A stretch of DNA of 64,000 nt from Streptomyces sp. TLI_235 (GTDB taxonomy: Bacteria; Actinomycetota; Actinomycetes; Streptomycetales; Streptomycetaceae), in NCBI GenBank assembly GCA_002300355.1, contig NSGV01000003.1, positions 558,001 to 622,000 of the forward strand. Reading direction: 5' to 3'. Under the pieces are notes generated by a model. The model was not told the origin of the DNA. It worked only from the letters and a program-made list of their open reading frames with translations, and made no database searches. A program made the translations under genes and the position numbers. Below, in pieces: positions 25,240 to 34,619 of this stretch (positions within the stretch are counted from its first letter, which is position 1; each line of letters begins with the position of its first letter).

Positions 25240-25730
25240 GGTCCCGCACCGAGAAGGCCGCATTCGCCGCCGCCTTCGGCGCCGTCACCCTCGCCACCAC
25301 CTGGATCGGCGTCCACTACGCCGAGAGCCGATGGTTCCAGTACGCCGTGGTGATCGGCATCCCCTTTGTCCTGCGACAGGCCGTCCTGGAGACCCGGATC
25401 GCCGGGCAGCAACTGTGGCGCCGCTTCAGCCTCGCCGCCCGCCGGCGGCCAGTCGTCGTCAAACTCCGCGGCGACTTGGACGCGCGCACCGCCGACCGCA
25501 CCGGCCGACAGCTCGACTCCGCCCTCAGGGCCGCTACCGCCAGCGGACTGACCATCGACGTCACCAGCGTCACCACCGTCTCCCGCACCGGCACCGCCCC
25601 GCTCATCGCCACCGCCCGCGACCACGTGCCCGTCACCGTCTACGGCGCCAGCCCTGCCGTCCGCCGCACCCTCCACGACAACGGCCTCAACCACCTCGTC
25701 TCCTACACCGACCACACCGCCCCGCCATGA
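25236..25730 (+). CDS. Membrane-anchored STAS domain protein
   Basis: 164 residues from ATG 25236. Two hydrophobic segments at the N-terminus (FAAAFGAVTLATTWIGVHYA and FQYAVVIGIPFVL) are followed from residue ~65 by a STAS-like alpha/beta domain (PVVVKLRGDLDARTADRTGRQL, LTIDVTSVTTVSRTGTAPLIATA, VYGASPAVRRTLHDNGLNHLV). The phosphorylation site of antagonists would fall in SRTG. Fusion of STAS to two membrane helices suggests an anti-sigma-antagonist-like switch held at the membrane. It was coupled to the broken membrane gene upstream. Confidence 0.7.
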   Translation: MRSRTEKAAFAAAFGAVTLATTWIGVHYAESRWFQYAVVIGIPFVLRQAVLETRIAGQQLWRRFSLAARRRPVVVKLRGDLDARTADRTGRQLDSALRAATASGLTIDVTSVTTVSRTGTAPLIATARDHVPVTVYGASPAVRRTLHDNGLNHLVSYTDHTAPP

Positions 25731-26424
25731 GAGTCAAAGTCCGCAATCCGCCCAGTGCCCCGCCCGCTTTGAACCCGACGCCTCAGGCGGCCATCCGCGA
25801 GAAGAGCCTGGCGGCACCATGGCGGGCAGCAGACACGCGAATTCGCCCCAGCCGCCCCGGCTCGAGAGTGACAGCTCACGGCGAGTCCATCCGGCACCTT
25901 CACTGATCCGTAACTCAGTCGCCCCGTCAGAGGCTCTGTCTGAACCCCGAGCAGACCCCGGGCGCCCCGCCTCCTCGCACCCGACAGCCATACGACCACC
26001 GCCCCCGAATGCCCGCACGAGGCGCCGAGGAGAGGCAGGCATGTGTCTGGGCCGGGGCCTGGGGCCCGGGCGGCAAGCAGAGCCGCGCGCCGCGCCCGTT
26101 CACAGGATTCGGCACCTCGCCCGCAGGAACGGCGCCTGAAGTGGCGGAGGAGCGACATCGCCCGCTCGTCTGCGACCGATCCGCCCGCCAGTCCGACCGC
26201 GGTCCCACACAGGACTTCCCGGAGCTGAAGGACGCCTGGCACGTGCCCCGCAGGAGGCGGTGTCTGGCGCTGGGCCCCGCAAATCGGCCAGGCGGCAGAG
26301 GCGGTGACGGGGCATCGGCGACCCGGACAGCGGCCCCAGGGGGGCTGTGGGGGCGCCGCGGACGGCCGGGAGATGACCCAGTCGAGCGGCTCGCCGGGCT
26401 GCGCGAGGCCCTTGCCGCTCCGCT
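25731..26424. other. 694-bp stretch without assignable gene
   Basis: No frame carries a known motif. The last ~50 bases (reading VERLAGLREALAAPL up to TGA 26428) have coding-like bias and may be the 3' end of a lost gene overlapping the start of the small gene at 26425. Confidence 0.4.
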
Positions 26425-26634
26425 GTGACGGTGGCCCGCACCCACGGCCGCCTCGCCTGGTTCCTCGCCCAGTGCAGCAGCGAACTGGCGCCCGTCCTCC
26501 ACTGGCGGGCCCTGGACGCCCCCGACGGCTGTGCCTTCGGCGCCGTCCTGCCGACCGCGGGCGAACTCACCGACGCCGAGAGGGCGGTCCGGCACCTGGC
26601 GGCCATGCTCGCCCGCATCCGCCGACCGCACTGA
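26425..26634 (+). CDS. Small hypothetical protein
   Basis: 69 residues from GTG 26425 (THGRLAWFLAQCSSELAPVLHW, then AFGAVLPTAGELTDAERAVRHLAAMLARI). Almost every codon ends in G or C, which argues for a real gene or the surviving part of one. No domain recognised, no signal peptide. It is convergent with the SRPBCC gene. Confidence 0.45.
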   Translation: MTVARTHGRLAWFLAQCSSELAPVLHWRALDAPDGCAFGAVLPTAGELTDAERAVRHLAAMLARIRRPH

Positions 26635-26843
26635 CCGGCCGCCGCACAGGAAATGCCCGCGCCTTTGGCAGTGGTCCGGATCGGTGGGCTCGCGCAGGCG
26701 CAGCGGCGGGGGCAGGCGCCCACAGCCGCGCGGCGGCTTCCACCCTGCCGCTGCCGGAGGTGCGCCCGGCCTGCGGGAGGAGCAGCAGGCCCAGGCCGTG
26801 GGCGTTCCGCGGGGCGGTGCCGCGTCCGCCGCGGCCTGCAGAC

Positions 26844-26885
26844 CACACCGCGGTCCCCGGCCGTGCGGCCGGGGACCGCGGTGTG
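26844..26885 (-). terminator. Perfect 19-bp hairpin after the SRPBCC gene
   Basis: CACACCGCGGTCCCCGGCC pairs fully with its complement across a GTGC loop. It begins 12 bp past the stop of the minus-strand SRPBCC gene and faces the plus-strand small gene, so it can end both transcripts. Confidence 0.75.
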
Positions 26886-26896
26886 CGCGCGCCTGC

Positions 26897-27346
26897 TCAC
26901 AGGTGTTCGCGGAAGCCCCCGGTCTCCGTTCCGCGCTTCTCGATGAAGTGCTTGAACCGCTTGAGGTCGCCCTTCACCTGCCGGTCGAGCATGTTCATCA
27001 TGTCGGCGGCCTTCTCCGCCAGCCCCTCGGGCTGGTAGTCCATCGACATGACGATCCGGGTGTGGCCGGCGTCCAGCGGCTGGAACGACACCATGCCGGT
27101 CTGCTTCACCTCGCCGCTGGTGGTCCGCCAGCTGACGTGGTCGTCCGGGACCTGGTCGACGATCTCCGTGTCGAACTCCCGCGACACCCCGGCGATCTTC
27201 GTCTTCCAGTGGTTGTGCCGGTCGTCGATCTGCGTGATCTCCTCCACGCCCTCCATGAACATCGGGAAGTCCTCGAACTGCGTCCACTGGTTGTACGCGG
27301 TGCTGACCGGCACATCCACGTCGATCGTCTCCTGCACCTTGCTCAT
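26897..27346 (-). CDS. SRPBCC family protein (polyketide cyclase/START-like)
   Basis: 149 residues from ATG 27346. The helix-grip fold is indicated by QETIDVDVPVSTAYNQWTQFEDFP, FMEGVEEITQIDD, HNHWKTKIAGVSREFDTEI, VSWRTTSGEVKQTGMVSFQPL and DAGHTRIVMSMDY, with a long C-terminal helix. Such proteins bind hydrophobic ligands in a cavity; this subgroup is frequent in actinobacterial stress islands, but its ligand is not known. A decayed second copy lies at 40967-41179 in the opposite orientation. Intact, with its own terminator. Confidence 0.88.
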   Translation of the reverse strand: MSKVQETIDVDVPVSTAYNQWTQFEDFPMFMEGVEEITQIDDRHNHWKTKIAGVSREFDTEIVDQVPDDHVSWRTTSGEVKQTGMVSFQPLDAGHTRIVMSMDYQPEGLAEKAADMMNMLDRQVKGDLKRFKHFIEKRGTETGGFREHL

Positions 27347-27668
27347 CACGGACCCACTTCCTGGTGGTCTGGTTCACCGGGCCCCGGGCGCCTGCCCCCA
27401 CGGCAGGCCCGCACACGGGGGCCGTAACCCATCCCGCCCGCGTCCCGGAGCGCCCGCAACCGCAGACGTCCTCGAACCCGGACCGCGGGAACCCGCCGCG
27501 GGCTCCTGTGCGCGGCTGCGGCGGCAGGCCTGCGGCGGCCGCACCGGTGGGCCACGCGGGTGAACGCCCGCCCGCACCCCGGCACAGACTCACGGGCGGC
27601 CCGGGCGGGCGTAGTGTCTGGATACCGCCACACGTGCGGCTGCAGCATGACCTGGAAGGAGCGTCGTG

Positions 27669-27899
27669 ATGGCGCTCGTGCACCGCTACCTGATCGTTCT
27701 CCCCGGCCGACCGGGCTGCCACGCCCCGCAGTCCAGCACGGTCGTCACCGCCACCGGCCGCACCGGCCCCGGCGGCCACCCCGTGTACGCCGACGAGACG
27801 GGCCGCCTGCGAGTGGAGATCACCGACCACGGCACCGCCCGGCTCCTGACCCCCACCCCGCTCCACCACGGCCCCCTCCACGCCGAACCCCTCCCCTGA
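27669..27899 (+). CDS. Small conserved protein, copy A
   Basis: 76 residues from ATG 27669 (GGAAGGAG upstream; GTG 27666 also possible). The sequence starts MALVHRYLIVLPG and ends EITDHGTARLLTPTPLHHG. No domain known. A close relative with a stop codon lies at 35571-35801, and the leader regions also match, so the unit was duplicated. Function unknown. Confidence 0.65.
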   Translation: MALVHRYLIVLPGRPGCHAPQSSTVVTATGRTGPGGHPVYADETGRLRVEITDHGTARLLTPTPLHHGPLHAEPLP

Positions 27900-27927
27900 C
27901 GGCGCCCCGGGCCCGCGGCGGACCGGC

Positions 27928-27957
27928 GAACCGGCGGATCGGCGGATCGGCGGATCC
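27928..27957. repeat. Short tandem repeat (CGGCGGAT-type units)
   Basis: Three consecutive GGCGGATC-like units downstream of the small conserved gene, followed by an AT-richer stretch to about 28085. No function evident. Confidence 0.5.
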
Positions 27958-28105
27958 GCGCGGACGTACGGCCGTGCGGACAAGACGCGCAGTCCCCCGC
28001 GGATGGGCCGGACTCGGCAGACCCTGCATGCAATGTCCTTTTTGGGTATATGCCGGGTTTGGGTGTTTTGCTTGAAAGTTTGCCGAACCTGCGTGGAGGG
28101 CTGCC

Positions 28106-28318
28106 GTGCCGGATCCCGAACTGACACCGGAGGAGATCGCCCTGGTCCACGAGTACGTGGAGATCCCGCCCGGGGTCGCTATCGACCGCCTGGACGTCCA
28201 GCGGGCCCGGCTCGCGAAAGCCGTGGGCGGATGGTTCCGCAAGGCCGGCCCCGGCCTGTACGAGATCGTCACCGAGACCCCCCGCCCCGGCGCACAGCCG
28301 CCGCCCGACCTGCCGTAG
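28106..28318 (+). CDS. Small hypothetical protein
   Basis: 70 residues from GTG 28106 with GGAGGG seven bases upstream. PELTPEEIALVHEYVEIPPGVAIDRLDVQRARL is helical, and WFRKAGPGLYEIVTE follows. Compact and acidic, no signal peptide. An unusually AT-rich block (28022-28085) lies ahead and probably holds the promoter. Family unknown; the codon bias is good. Confidence 0.6.
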   Translation: MPDPELTPEEIALVHEYVEIPPGVAIDRLDVQRARLAKAVGGWFRKAGPGLYEIVTETPRPGAQPPPDLP

Positions 28319-28787
28319 CGCACCCGCGCCCGGGCGGCGACCGTCCTGTCGCCGGGCTTCGCGCGGCGGTGGTGCCCCGATCTGTGTCCCCGACCGTGGG
28401 CACCGCCATGGCGGCCCGGCACCCGCGAGACTCCGCGGCGGATGCGGGACCGCGACCCGGAGACCGGCCGCTCTTGGACCGGGCCGCCCACCGGGCACCG
28501 GTGCTTCTGATACCCCCCAAGCCGCACACACCCGCCGGCGTACACCCCTTTGCTCACGCCGCGGCCCGGCACACCAGCCCCTCCCCCGACCCCGGACCGA
28601 ACGGGGCCGGACAGCGGCAGCCGCGGGCGGCTGCTCCTGGGCGGGTGGTGGTGCGGGTGGGTGGCCGGGCGGGTGACTTCCCGGCGGGGTCGGCCGGGTG
28701 CGGCCGGGGGGGTGTGGCAACGGTGGAAGGGCGGTGCCCCGGGGCGCCAGCCGCCCGATCGCGGACCTCTCGGGGAGTGACTCCGTC
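28319..28787. other. Leader region of an Rpf-type gene, no other gene
   Basis: The last ~100 bases (GATCGCGGACCTCTCGGGG up to the GTG) are nearly identical to the leader of the inverted copy at 40770-40810. Rpf genes in Streptomyces are known to have long structured leaders (ydaO/c-di-AMP riboswitch), but I cannot match that fold here. Confidence 0.4.
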
Positions 28788-29012
28788 GTGTCCATCGCCC
28801 ACCGGATCCTGCAGTTACTCCTCGCCCTCGCCTGCGCCGCCGGCCTGTGGGCCGCCTTCGCGGGCCCCGCGCAGGCAGCCCCGCAGCGGTCCGCCGCCGT
28901 CGCGGCCCCCACCGCCGGGACGCGGCGAACGCGGCGCCGGCCGCCGGGCAGAGCATCGACAAGGTCGCGGCCTGCGAGAGCGGCGGTCGCGGGCACGCCA
29001 ACACCAGAACAT
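28788..29012 (+). pseudogene. Rpf/transglycosylase-like gene, 5' part only
   Basis: From GTG 28788 the signal peptide is SIAHRILQLLLALACAAGLWAAF...AQAA. After a frame change near 28915 the start of the transglycosylase-like domain appears (GQSIDKVAACESGG, with the catalytic Glu) and is cut at 29012. There it meets the 3' end of a reversed SDR gene. Full proteins are resuscitation-promoting-factor-like muralytic enzymes with a LysM tail; further pieces lie at 34620 and 40594. Confidence 0.7.
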
Positions 29013-29513
29013 GCCGTACAGGTTGGTTCTCATTACCCGGTCGAACTGCTCGGTGCTGATCGCCGCGATTCCGTCGGGCTGCGACATCTGGTAGGCGGCG
29101 TTGTTCACCAGGATGTCGAGAGCGCCGAGGCGGGTAAAACACAGGCCGGGCAGGCCGGTGCAGAAATCCTCGCTGCGCAGGTCGCCCGCGACGGGCAGGG
29201 CCCGCTGTCCGGCCTGTTCGACCAGCCGGGCGGTGACGCCGGCGTCGTCCTGTTCCTCGGGCAGGTGGCAGAACGCCACGTCGGCGCCCTCGCGCGCGAA
29301 GGCGACGGCACGGCCGACCCCGGAGTCGCCTCCGGTGACCAGTGCCACCCGTCCGGTCAGGCGGCCCGAGCCTCGGTAGGAGGTCTCGCCGTAGTCCGGC
29401 TCGGGCCGCATCCGCTCGTCGCTGCCGGGATGCGGCTGAATCTGTTCCGGCATGGGCGGCCGCGGGTACTGCTCGGCCGGGTTCTGCGGCGTTTACTGAT
29501 CGTTCGACACCAT
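29013..29513 (-). pseudogene. SDR oxidoreductase with early stop and lost 3' half
   Basis: The proper start is ATG 29513 (GAGGAGG upstream; MVSNDQ), but codon 7 is TAA. After it the frame continues NPAEQYPRPPMPEQ, then RLTGRVALVTGGDSGVGRAV and DILVNNAAYQMSQ, the cofactor and NNAG signatures of YghA-like SDRs. The sequence breaks at NLYGMFW, before the Ser-Tyr-Lys active site, where it joins the Rpf fragment. A restart at ATG 29453 would give only a cofactor domain. Non-functional. Confidence 0.8.
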
Positions 29514-30378
29514 CCGCCGTCCTCCTCACCACATCGCGCATCACCGTTCCGGACCGGCAGAGCCCCCGCCACCACCCGAGTCTGCGGCGCCTGCCCGCCG
29601 CCCGCACGTGCAATGCAGGCCGTCTGGGCCCTCTCTCCGGAGCCGGGCGGCCAGTGCGCCAGCCGGCGCCTGATGCGAACCCGCGATTTTCCCCACCCAC
29701 GCTCTCGGTTCCCCAGCTCGTTGCCTCTTGAAGCAAGTGAGGACGTTCAGCGAGCGAGTGTCGCGGAACCGCCCGTCCGTTGACTGTCCGGCCGGCCTGC
29801 CCCGTCAAGGGCGCCCACGGCGTCGCTGACGTCTGACTGACGGGCGGCCTCGGGGATGGCGTTCCCCCAGGTCAATTGCCTGTGGGTGGGGAGCAGGGAT
29901 GAGCAGGTCTGGGCAACACCGGAGCGCAGGGTGGCCGTTTTCACCCGTCACACCCCACCAACGACCACACCTTCCCGACAGCACGGTCCACCCACCAAGA
30001 GCCGACACGGCGACCGCGAGCCCGCAGCGCCGACCGGCGATCCTTCGGGGGACACATCACCCCGTGCACCGGGTACCGAACGCCGCCCCGGCCGGTGGCC
30101 GACCCGCACGCACCCGGAGCGGCCAGGGCCCACAGCCGGCCACCGCCGAGGGAGCCAGCCGGCTCCTGCCGGGGGACCAGGCTCGCCGAGCCCACCGCCC
30201 AGCAGACTCCGCGCGTGGGCAGCCAGCCGTTCCCACCGGCACCGCCGTCCCAACCGAACACGGCTGAAGCCACCAGGGACAGCGGGTGAACGTCGGGCTG
30301 CCCGCCGCGGAGCCGACCGGGCGATATAGGCGTATCCGGGCCGGTTGGGGACCTCCGCGCGCGGGCAGACGGGGACGC
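29514..30378. other. 865-bp region without gene, containing a dispersed repeat
   Basis: No convincing reading frame. GCTCTCGGTTCCCCA (29703-29717) and GTCAAGGGCGCC...CGGCGTCGCT (29804-29827) recur in the same order at 48113-48127 and 48192-48215 with a different middle, so both places carry the same degenerate repeat. The rest should include the promoter of the YihY gene. Confidence 0.45.
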
Positions 30379-31395
30379 ATGGCAGATGAGCACGGCAACC
30401 ACGGCCCGCGGACCGCGGCTTCCGCACCGAACGGCGGTTCTGGACCGGACAGCCCGCTCCAAGTGCCGGCGCACGGCTGGTGGCAGGTCCTCAAACGCAC
30501 CGGCCGCGAGTTCCTCGCGGACGAACTCCCCGACCGGGCCGCCGCCCTCACCTACTACGGCATCCTGGCGATCTTCCCCGCCCTGCTCGTCCTGGTCTCC
30601 CTCCTCGCCCTGGCCGGAACCTCCGCGACGGACACCGTCCTCGACAACCTGCAGTCCCTCGCGCCGGGGTCGGCCCGCGACATCCTGCACAGCGCGATCA
30701 CCCAGTTGCAGTCCGGCCGCGCCACGGGCGGCTTGCTCGCCGTCCTCGGCCTCGCCGGCGCCCTGTGGTCGGCGTCCGGCTACATCGGCGCGTTCATTCG
30801 CGCCGCCAATGCCGTCTACGACATCCGCGAGGGCCGCCCCATGTGGAAGACCACCCCCCTGCGGATCGGCCTCACGCTGCTGACGATGCTCCTGCTCGTC
30901 GCCTGCGCAGTCATCGTCGTCTTCACCGGCCGACTCGCCGAGCGCGCCGGGAACCTGCTCGGCCTCGGCGACACCGCGCTCACCGTCTGGGCCGTTGCGA
31001 AGTGGCCGGTCCTGGTCCTCCTCGTCACCCTCATGATCGCGCTGCTGTACTGGGCCGCGCCGAACGTCCGCGGCCGCGGCCTGGCCTGGACCTCCCCCGG
31101 CAGCCTGCTGGCCGTCCTGCTCTGGCTCGCACTGTCCGCCGGTTTCGCCGCCTACGTCGCCAACTTCGGTTCCTACAACAAAACCTACGGCACCCTCGCC
31201 GGCGTCGTCGTCTTCCTGATCTGGCTCTGGCTGACCAACCTCGCCATCCTCCTCGGCCTCGAACTCGACGCCGAACTCGCCCGCGAACAAGCCATCCGCA
31301 CCGGCCGGCCGAACGCCGAGGAACCCTACGTCCAACCCCGCGACACCCGCACCTGGCCCGACGAGAACGACACGCCCTCCCCGCACGACCGCTAG
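30379..31395 (+). CDS. YihY/BrkB family inner membrane protein
   Basis: 338 residues from ATG 30379 (an upstream in-frame GTG/ATG region at 30286 has no coding character). Six hydrophobic segments: near 65 (ALTYYGILAIFPALLVLVSLLAL), 125, 170 (LTLLTMLLLVACAVIVVF), 210, 245 and 275 (GVVVFLIWLWLTNLAILLGLELDAEL). The last includes the family's conserved end. The soluble tail is hydrophilic. The family was once called RNase BN or virulence factor BrkB; its transport or structural role is unresolved. It belongs to the stress/envelope cluster here. Confidence 0.92.
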   Translation: MADEHGNHGPRTAASAPNGGSGPDSPLQVPAHGWWQVLKRTGREFLADELPDRAAALTYYGILAIFPALLVLVSLLALAGTSATDTVLDNLQSLAPGSARDILHSAITQLQSGRATGGLLAVLGLAGALWSASGYIGAFIRAANAVYDIREGRPMWKTTPLRIGLTLLTMLLLVACAVIVVFTGRLAERAGNLLGLGDTALTVWAVAKWPVLVLLVTLMIALLYWAAPNVRGRGLAWTSPGSLLAVLLWLALSAGFAAYVANFGSYNKTYGTLAGVVVFLIWLWLTNLAILLGLELDAELAREQAIRTGRPNAEEPYVQPRDTRTWPDENDTPSPHDR

Positions 31396-31880
31396 CTCAA
31401 GTGAGCTACGCCCAGGACGACCGCGGCCGGGGACGCCGATCCGCTGCCCTGAGCGCGCATGCGGCGCAGTTAGTGCTTCACGCACGCCCGCACACCGCAC
31501 AGGTTGATGGACTACACGCCGGTGCTGAATCACCGACACGCGCCCCCGACTCACGGTCAGGAGCGGAGAGTCCTATGGGCCGGTCAGCGCGCCGCCCAGC
31601 GCCACCACAGGCACGGACGGGCTTCGCAAGGCGCTCCAGCACGGCCCAGACGGCTTCGGGGCGCCACCGGCGGGCTTCACTCCCCACCCCAGACTGCAGC
31701 TGCCGGTGGACGACCAACGTGCCGACCGGCACCGCGTGGCGGGGCCCCGGGGCCTCGGCTCGGTGCCCGGCACGCCAGAGTCGCGCCGTCGCGCTTGCGG
31801 ATCACCAAGCATCTTGAAGTCCTTTCACCCTTCCGATTCCACTGTTGCAATACCGGAATTGAAGAGCGTATGTTGGTGGC
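31396..31880. other. Intergenic region with a promoter at its right end
   Basis: No gene seen in the 485 bp. The right end holds the promoter described at 31845-31874. Confidence 0.5.
31845..31874 (+). promoter_or_regulatory. Promoter for the winged-helix gene, probably leaderless
   Basis: TTGCAA and TATGTT are separated by 18 bases, in an AT-rich island. The -10 box ends six bases before GTG 31881, so transcription should start at or next to the start codon and the mRNA would lack a leader; no ribosome-binding site is present. Confidence 0.55.
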
Positions 31881-32258
31881 GTGAGTTTGAGTGAGCCACG
31901 TCAACCCCGTAGCGGCTGGACGTTTCTGACGAACCATGCCCGGATCCTGCTGCTGATCTCCCGCACCCCGGAGGCCAGGCTTCGCGACCTCGCGGCCGCG
32001 TGCGGCCTGACCGAGCGCGCCGTCCAGGCGATCGTCACCGATCTCGAGACCTCCGGATACCTGATCCGCGAACGCGCGGGACGTCGCAACCACTACCGCA
32101 TCGTCCCCGGCACCCTCTTCCGGCACCCCGCCGAGGCGCACCTCGGCATCGACGGGCTCCTGCGGCTCGTGGACGACCACCCCCGGCCGTCCGCAGCCGA
32201 GGCTCATCGCGCAGCGCCGATCACGGCCCCGGCGGACGACCCCGCCGGCGTCGCCTAG
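31881..32258 (+). CDS. Winged helix-turn-helix transcriptional regulator
   Basis: 125 residues from GTG 31881. A single wHTH domain covers residues ~15-80 (GWTFLTNHARILLLISRTPEARLRDLAAACGLTERAVQAIVTDLETSGYLIRERAGRRNHYRI), with the wing RAGRRNHY. The C-terminus is an acidic Pro/Ala tail without ligand domain. It resembles the small MarR/ArsR-like regulators beside STAS and stress genes in Streptomyces. The target is unknown. Its likely leaderless mRNA is a distinctive feature. Confidence 0.85.
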   Translation: MSLSEPRQPRSGWTFLTNHARILLLISRTPEARLRDLAAACGLTERAVQAIVTDLETSGYLIRERAGRRNHYRIVPGTLFRHPAEAHLGIDGLLRLVDDHPRPSAAEAHRAAPITAPADDPAGVA

Positions 32259-32361
32259 GCACTGGCCGGTCAACACCACCGCACCCCCCGCTCTGCCCGA
32301 CCCGGCCTGCGGACTTCCCCGCCGGCCCGGCCGCTAGACAGACCAATTCGGGAGCCACGCA

Positions 32362-32784
32362 GTGACCGCACGCCCCTCCCTCGGCCGCACCCCTGCCCAC
32401 GTCCGCCCAGGCGTATCGAGCACCCGACGCAGCGTCACGCGCCAGCCGGGGCCTGAGGACGGTCCACCACACTCGGTCGTGCTGGCCGCGGGTCCCCGCG
32501 CACTGGCGCGCGTGCGCGGGGAACTCGACCTGGACAACGCCGAAGATCTGTACCGCACCCTCACCGACGCCCTGCAAACCAGCACCGGCGGCCTCGACCT
32601 CGACCTGGCTGGCGTGACGTTCTGCGGCAGCAGCGGACTGAACATCATGCTCCGCCTGCGCAACCACGCCGCCAAGACCGGCCGGACCGTCAAGGTCACC
32701 GCGGCCAGCCGCCAGGTCGAACGCCTACTCGCGGTGACAGAAACCGGCCCCCTGTTCGGCCTGCCCCCGGGCGAACCTTCATAG
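32362..32784 (+). CDS. STAS domain anti-sigma-factor antagonist
   Basis: 140 residues from GTG 32362. The first ~35 residues are a disordered Arg/Pro-rich extension. The STAS domain follows (ALARVRGELDLDNAEDLYRTLTDAL, then LDLDLAGVTFCGSSGLNIMLRLRNHA). The phospho-acceptor region reads C-G-S-S-G, so Ser residues are kept, unlike the STAS protein at 13557. It should act in a partner-switching cascade with an anti-sigma kinase that is not in the window. It lies 103 bp after the wHTH regulator. Confidence 0.85.
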   Translation: MTARPSLGRTPAHVRPGVSSTRRSVTRQPGPEDGPPHSVVLAAGPRALARVRGELDLDNAEDLYRTLTDALQTSTGGLDLDLAGVTFCGSSGLNIMLRLRNHAAKTGRTVKVTAASRQVERLLAVTETGPLFGLPPGEPS

Positions 32785-33243
32785 CCACACACCAAGCGCT
32801 CACCGGCGCGAGGTCGTCCCGGCCCGCCCGCGCAGGCACGCCCCGATGCCCCGCCCTGGGACGGCAACGTCGCTGTCCGAGCCCCGCGCGCCACGCCCAC
32901 CCCCGGTCCCGGTTGCCGGCGAGCTGCAGGCACAGGTGGACGGGTCGCACCGCAGCAGACTCCGCCGCAGCGACGGTCGTCGCAGCGAACGGGGCGCTGG
33001 TCCCCGCGCAGGCGCAGAAGGTCGGCGGCGCCCCGGCCCCGCTTCAAGCCGGGCCGTGTCACATCCGCGTATCCGCTCGGGCTCCCGACCCCGGCCAAGC
33101 GGATGCGCGAGCGCCGTGCGTGCTCCGGTTCGGCGGGCGGGCCATTGGAGTGGAAGGAGCAGCGCGGGCCGGAGGTCTGGGGCGGAGCGGGAACGTTTGT
33201 GGGCTGGGCGGGACAGGCCCGCCCCGCGCAGGAGGTAGAAGAG
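32785..33243. other. Intergenic region, no gene seen
   Basis: 459 bp without a convincing reading frame; it should carry the hemerythrin promoter near its right end. Confidence 0.45.
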
Positions 33244-33804
33244 ATGGGACACGGCGGGAATGTCGTCGCGGAGCTGAGGGCCGACCACCGCGAGGTCGAG
33301 GAGATGTTCGGCCGGATCAAGGCCATGAGCACCGGCGGCCAGGAGCTGCGGGACATGGTCGACGAGGTCACGATCGAGCTGGTGCGGCACTCGGTCGCCG
33401 AGGAGCAGTACCTCTACCCGGCGGTGCGCGAGCACCTCGCGGGCGGGGACCGGATCGCGGACAAGGAGATCGACGACCACAGCCGGGTCGAGCGGATCCT
33501 CAAGCAGCTCGAGGGCATGGACACCGGCGACACCTCGTTCCGGCCGCTGCTGCAGGAACTCATGGACGAGGTCACCGCCCACGTCCGCGACGAGGAGAAC
33601 AACCTGTTCCCGATGATGGAGCAGGCCTGTACGGCCGAGATGCTGGACGACCTCGGCGACAAGATCCGCCGCGCCAAGGCCATGGCCCCCACCCGGCCCC
33701 ACCCCGCCGCGCCCAGCAGCCCCACCGCCAGCAAACTCCTCGCCCCCGGCGCCGGCCTCGTCGACCGGGCCCGCGACTTCGTCACCGGCCGCGGCAAGTC
33801 CTGA
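33244..33804 (+). CDS. Hemerythrin-like (HHE) domain protein
   Basis: 186 residues from ATG 33244 (AGGAGGT upstream). The HHE cation-binding bundle spans ~5-135. Iron ligands are apparent in LRADHREVEEMF (His), LVRHSVAEEQYLYPAV (His, Glu), DDHSRVERIL (His) and VTAHVRDEENNLFP (His, Glu). The C-terminal ~50 residues are a Pro/Ser/Ala-rich tail ending in a basic helix. Such proteins carry a di-iron centre and respond to oxygen or nitric oxide. A good fit with the surrounding stress genes. Confidence 0.92.
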   Translation: MGHGGNVVAELRADHREVEEMFGRIKAMSTGGQELRDMVDEVTIELVRHSVAEEQYLYPAVREHLAGGDRIADKEIDDHSRVERILKQLEGMDTGDTSFRPLLQELMDEVTAHVRDEENNLFPMMEQACTAEMLDDLGDKIRRAKAMAPTRPHPAAPSSPTASKLLAPGAGLVDRARDFVTGRGKS

Positions 33805-34046
33805 CCGGCCACGTCGCGCGCTGTCGCCGTGCAGTGATGCCGCATGGCGACAGCGCGCGACGCGCGGCGAGCTCGGACGGGGCCACCCCCGTCCGGGCGG
33901 TTGCGCACGGGTGCAGCGTGATGCTCGCCATCCCGCATCCGAGGGTGAGCCGCCTACACTGGCCTGCCACGATCGGGGCAGCGCCGCCCCGTGCAGCAGC
34001 CGACCGGCCCCGTTCACGGCGGTCGACACGCTTCCGAGGACCGCCC

Positions 34047-34577
34047 ATGCCCACGGACCTGACTCCCGTCGTCGCCGCCTGCACCCGCTGGCTGCTCACC
34101 GCCTATCCCTCTCCCCCGGGCGCCTTCGCCCGCGCGACCGCCGAAGCCCAGGCGCAGCAGGCCGCCACCGTCGCCGCCGCCCTTCGCCACCCCACGGTTC
34201 TGGACGCCGAACTCCTCCACCTCCTCGGCCCGGGCGGCGGCGACCGGCTCGACCATCTCACCGGCACCGCCCCCGACGAATGCGACTCGGCGGACGTCGA
34301 GCAGGCTGAGTGGCGCACCTGGGTGGATGAGACCGTGGTCAGCTGGGCCGCCTGCCTTCTCGCCGACCCCACGCTCGCCGCCCGCGCCCACCAGGCCCTC
34401 GCTGCCACCGACCACACCGGGATCGTAGGCGACCCACGGCGCCTGACCCTCCCCGCCCAACGCGACACCGACGCCGCACCCCTGCTGCGCCACCCTGACC
34501 TTCTCGAGCCTGTCGCCGCCCTCCACCGCCCGCGGCTCCTCGCCCTGCTCGCTTCCGAAGCGAGCCCGGTGTCCTGA
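34047..34577 (+). CDS. Hypothetical conserved helical protein
   Basis: 176 residues from ATG 34047 with GAGGA upstream. Mostly helical: VVAACTRWLLTAYPSPPGAFARATAEAQAQQAATVAAAL, VDETVVSWAACLLADPTLAARAHQALAA, LLRHPDLLEPVAALHRPRLLALLAS. Good codon bias. No membrane segment, signal or known motif. It lies alone between the hemerythrin gene and an Rpf remnant. Function unknown. Confidence 0.6.
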   Translation: MPTDLTPVVAACTRWLLTAYPSPPGAFARATAEAQAQQAATVAAALRHPTVLDAELLHLLGPGGGDRLDHLTGTAPDECDSADVEQAEWRTWVDETVVSWAACLLADPTLAARAHQALAATDHTGIVGDPRRLTLPAQRDTDAAPLLRHPDLLEPVAALHRPRLLALLASEASPVS

Positions 34578-34619
34578 TCCCGCTGCTGCCTCGGCGAGAC
34601 GGCGGGCGACCCGCGGCGC

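Noticed and set aside
28550..28790. ydaO (c-di-AMP) riboswitch ahead of the Rpf remnant
   Set aside because: Expected from Streptomyces Rpf biology, but the conserved sequence blocks of the riboswitch could not be matched by eye. A covariance-model search would settle it.
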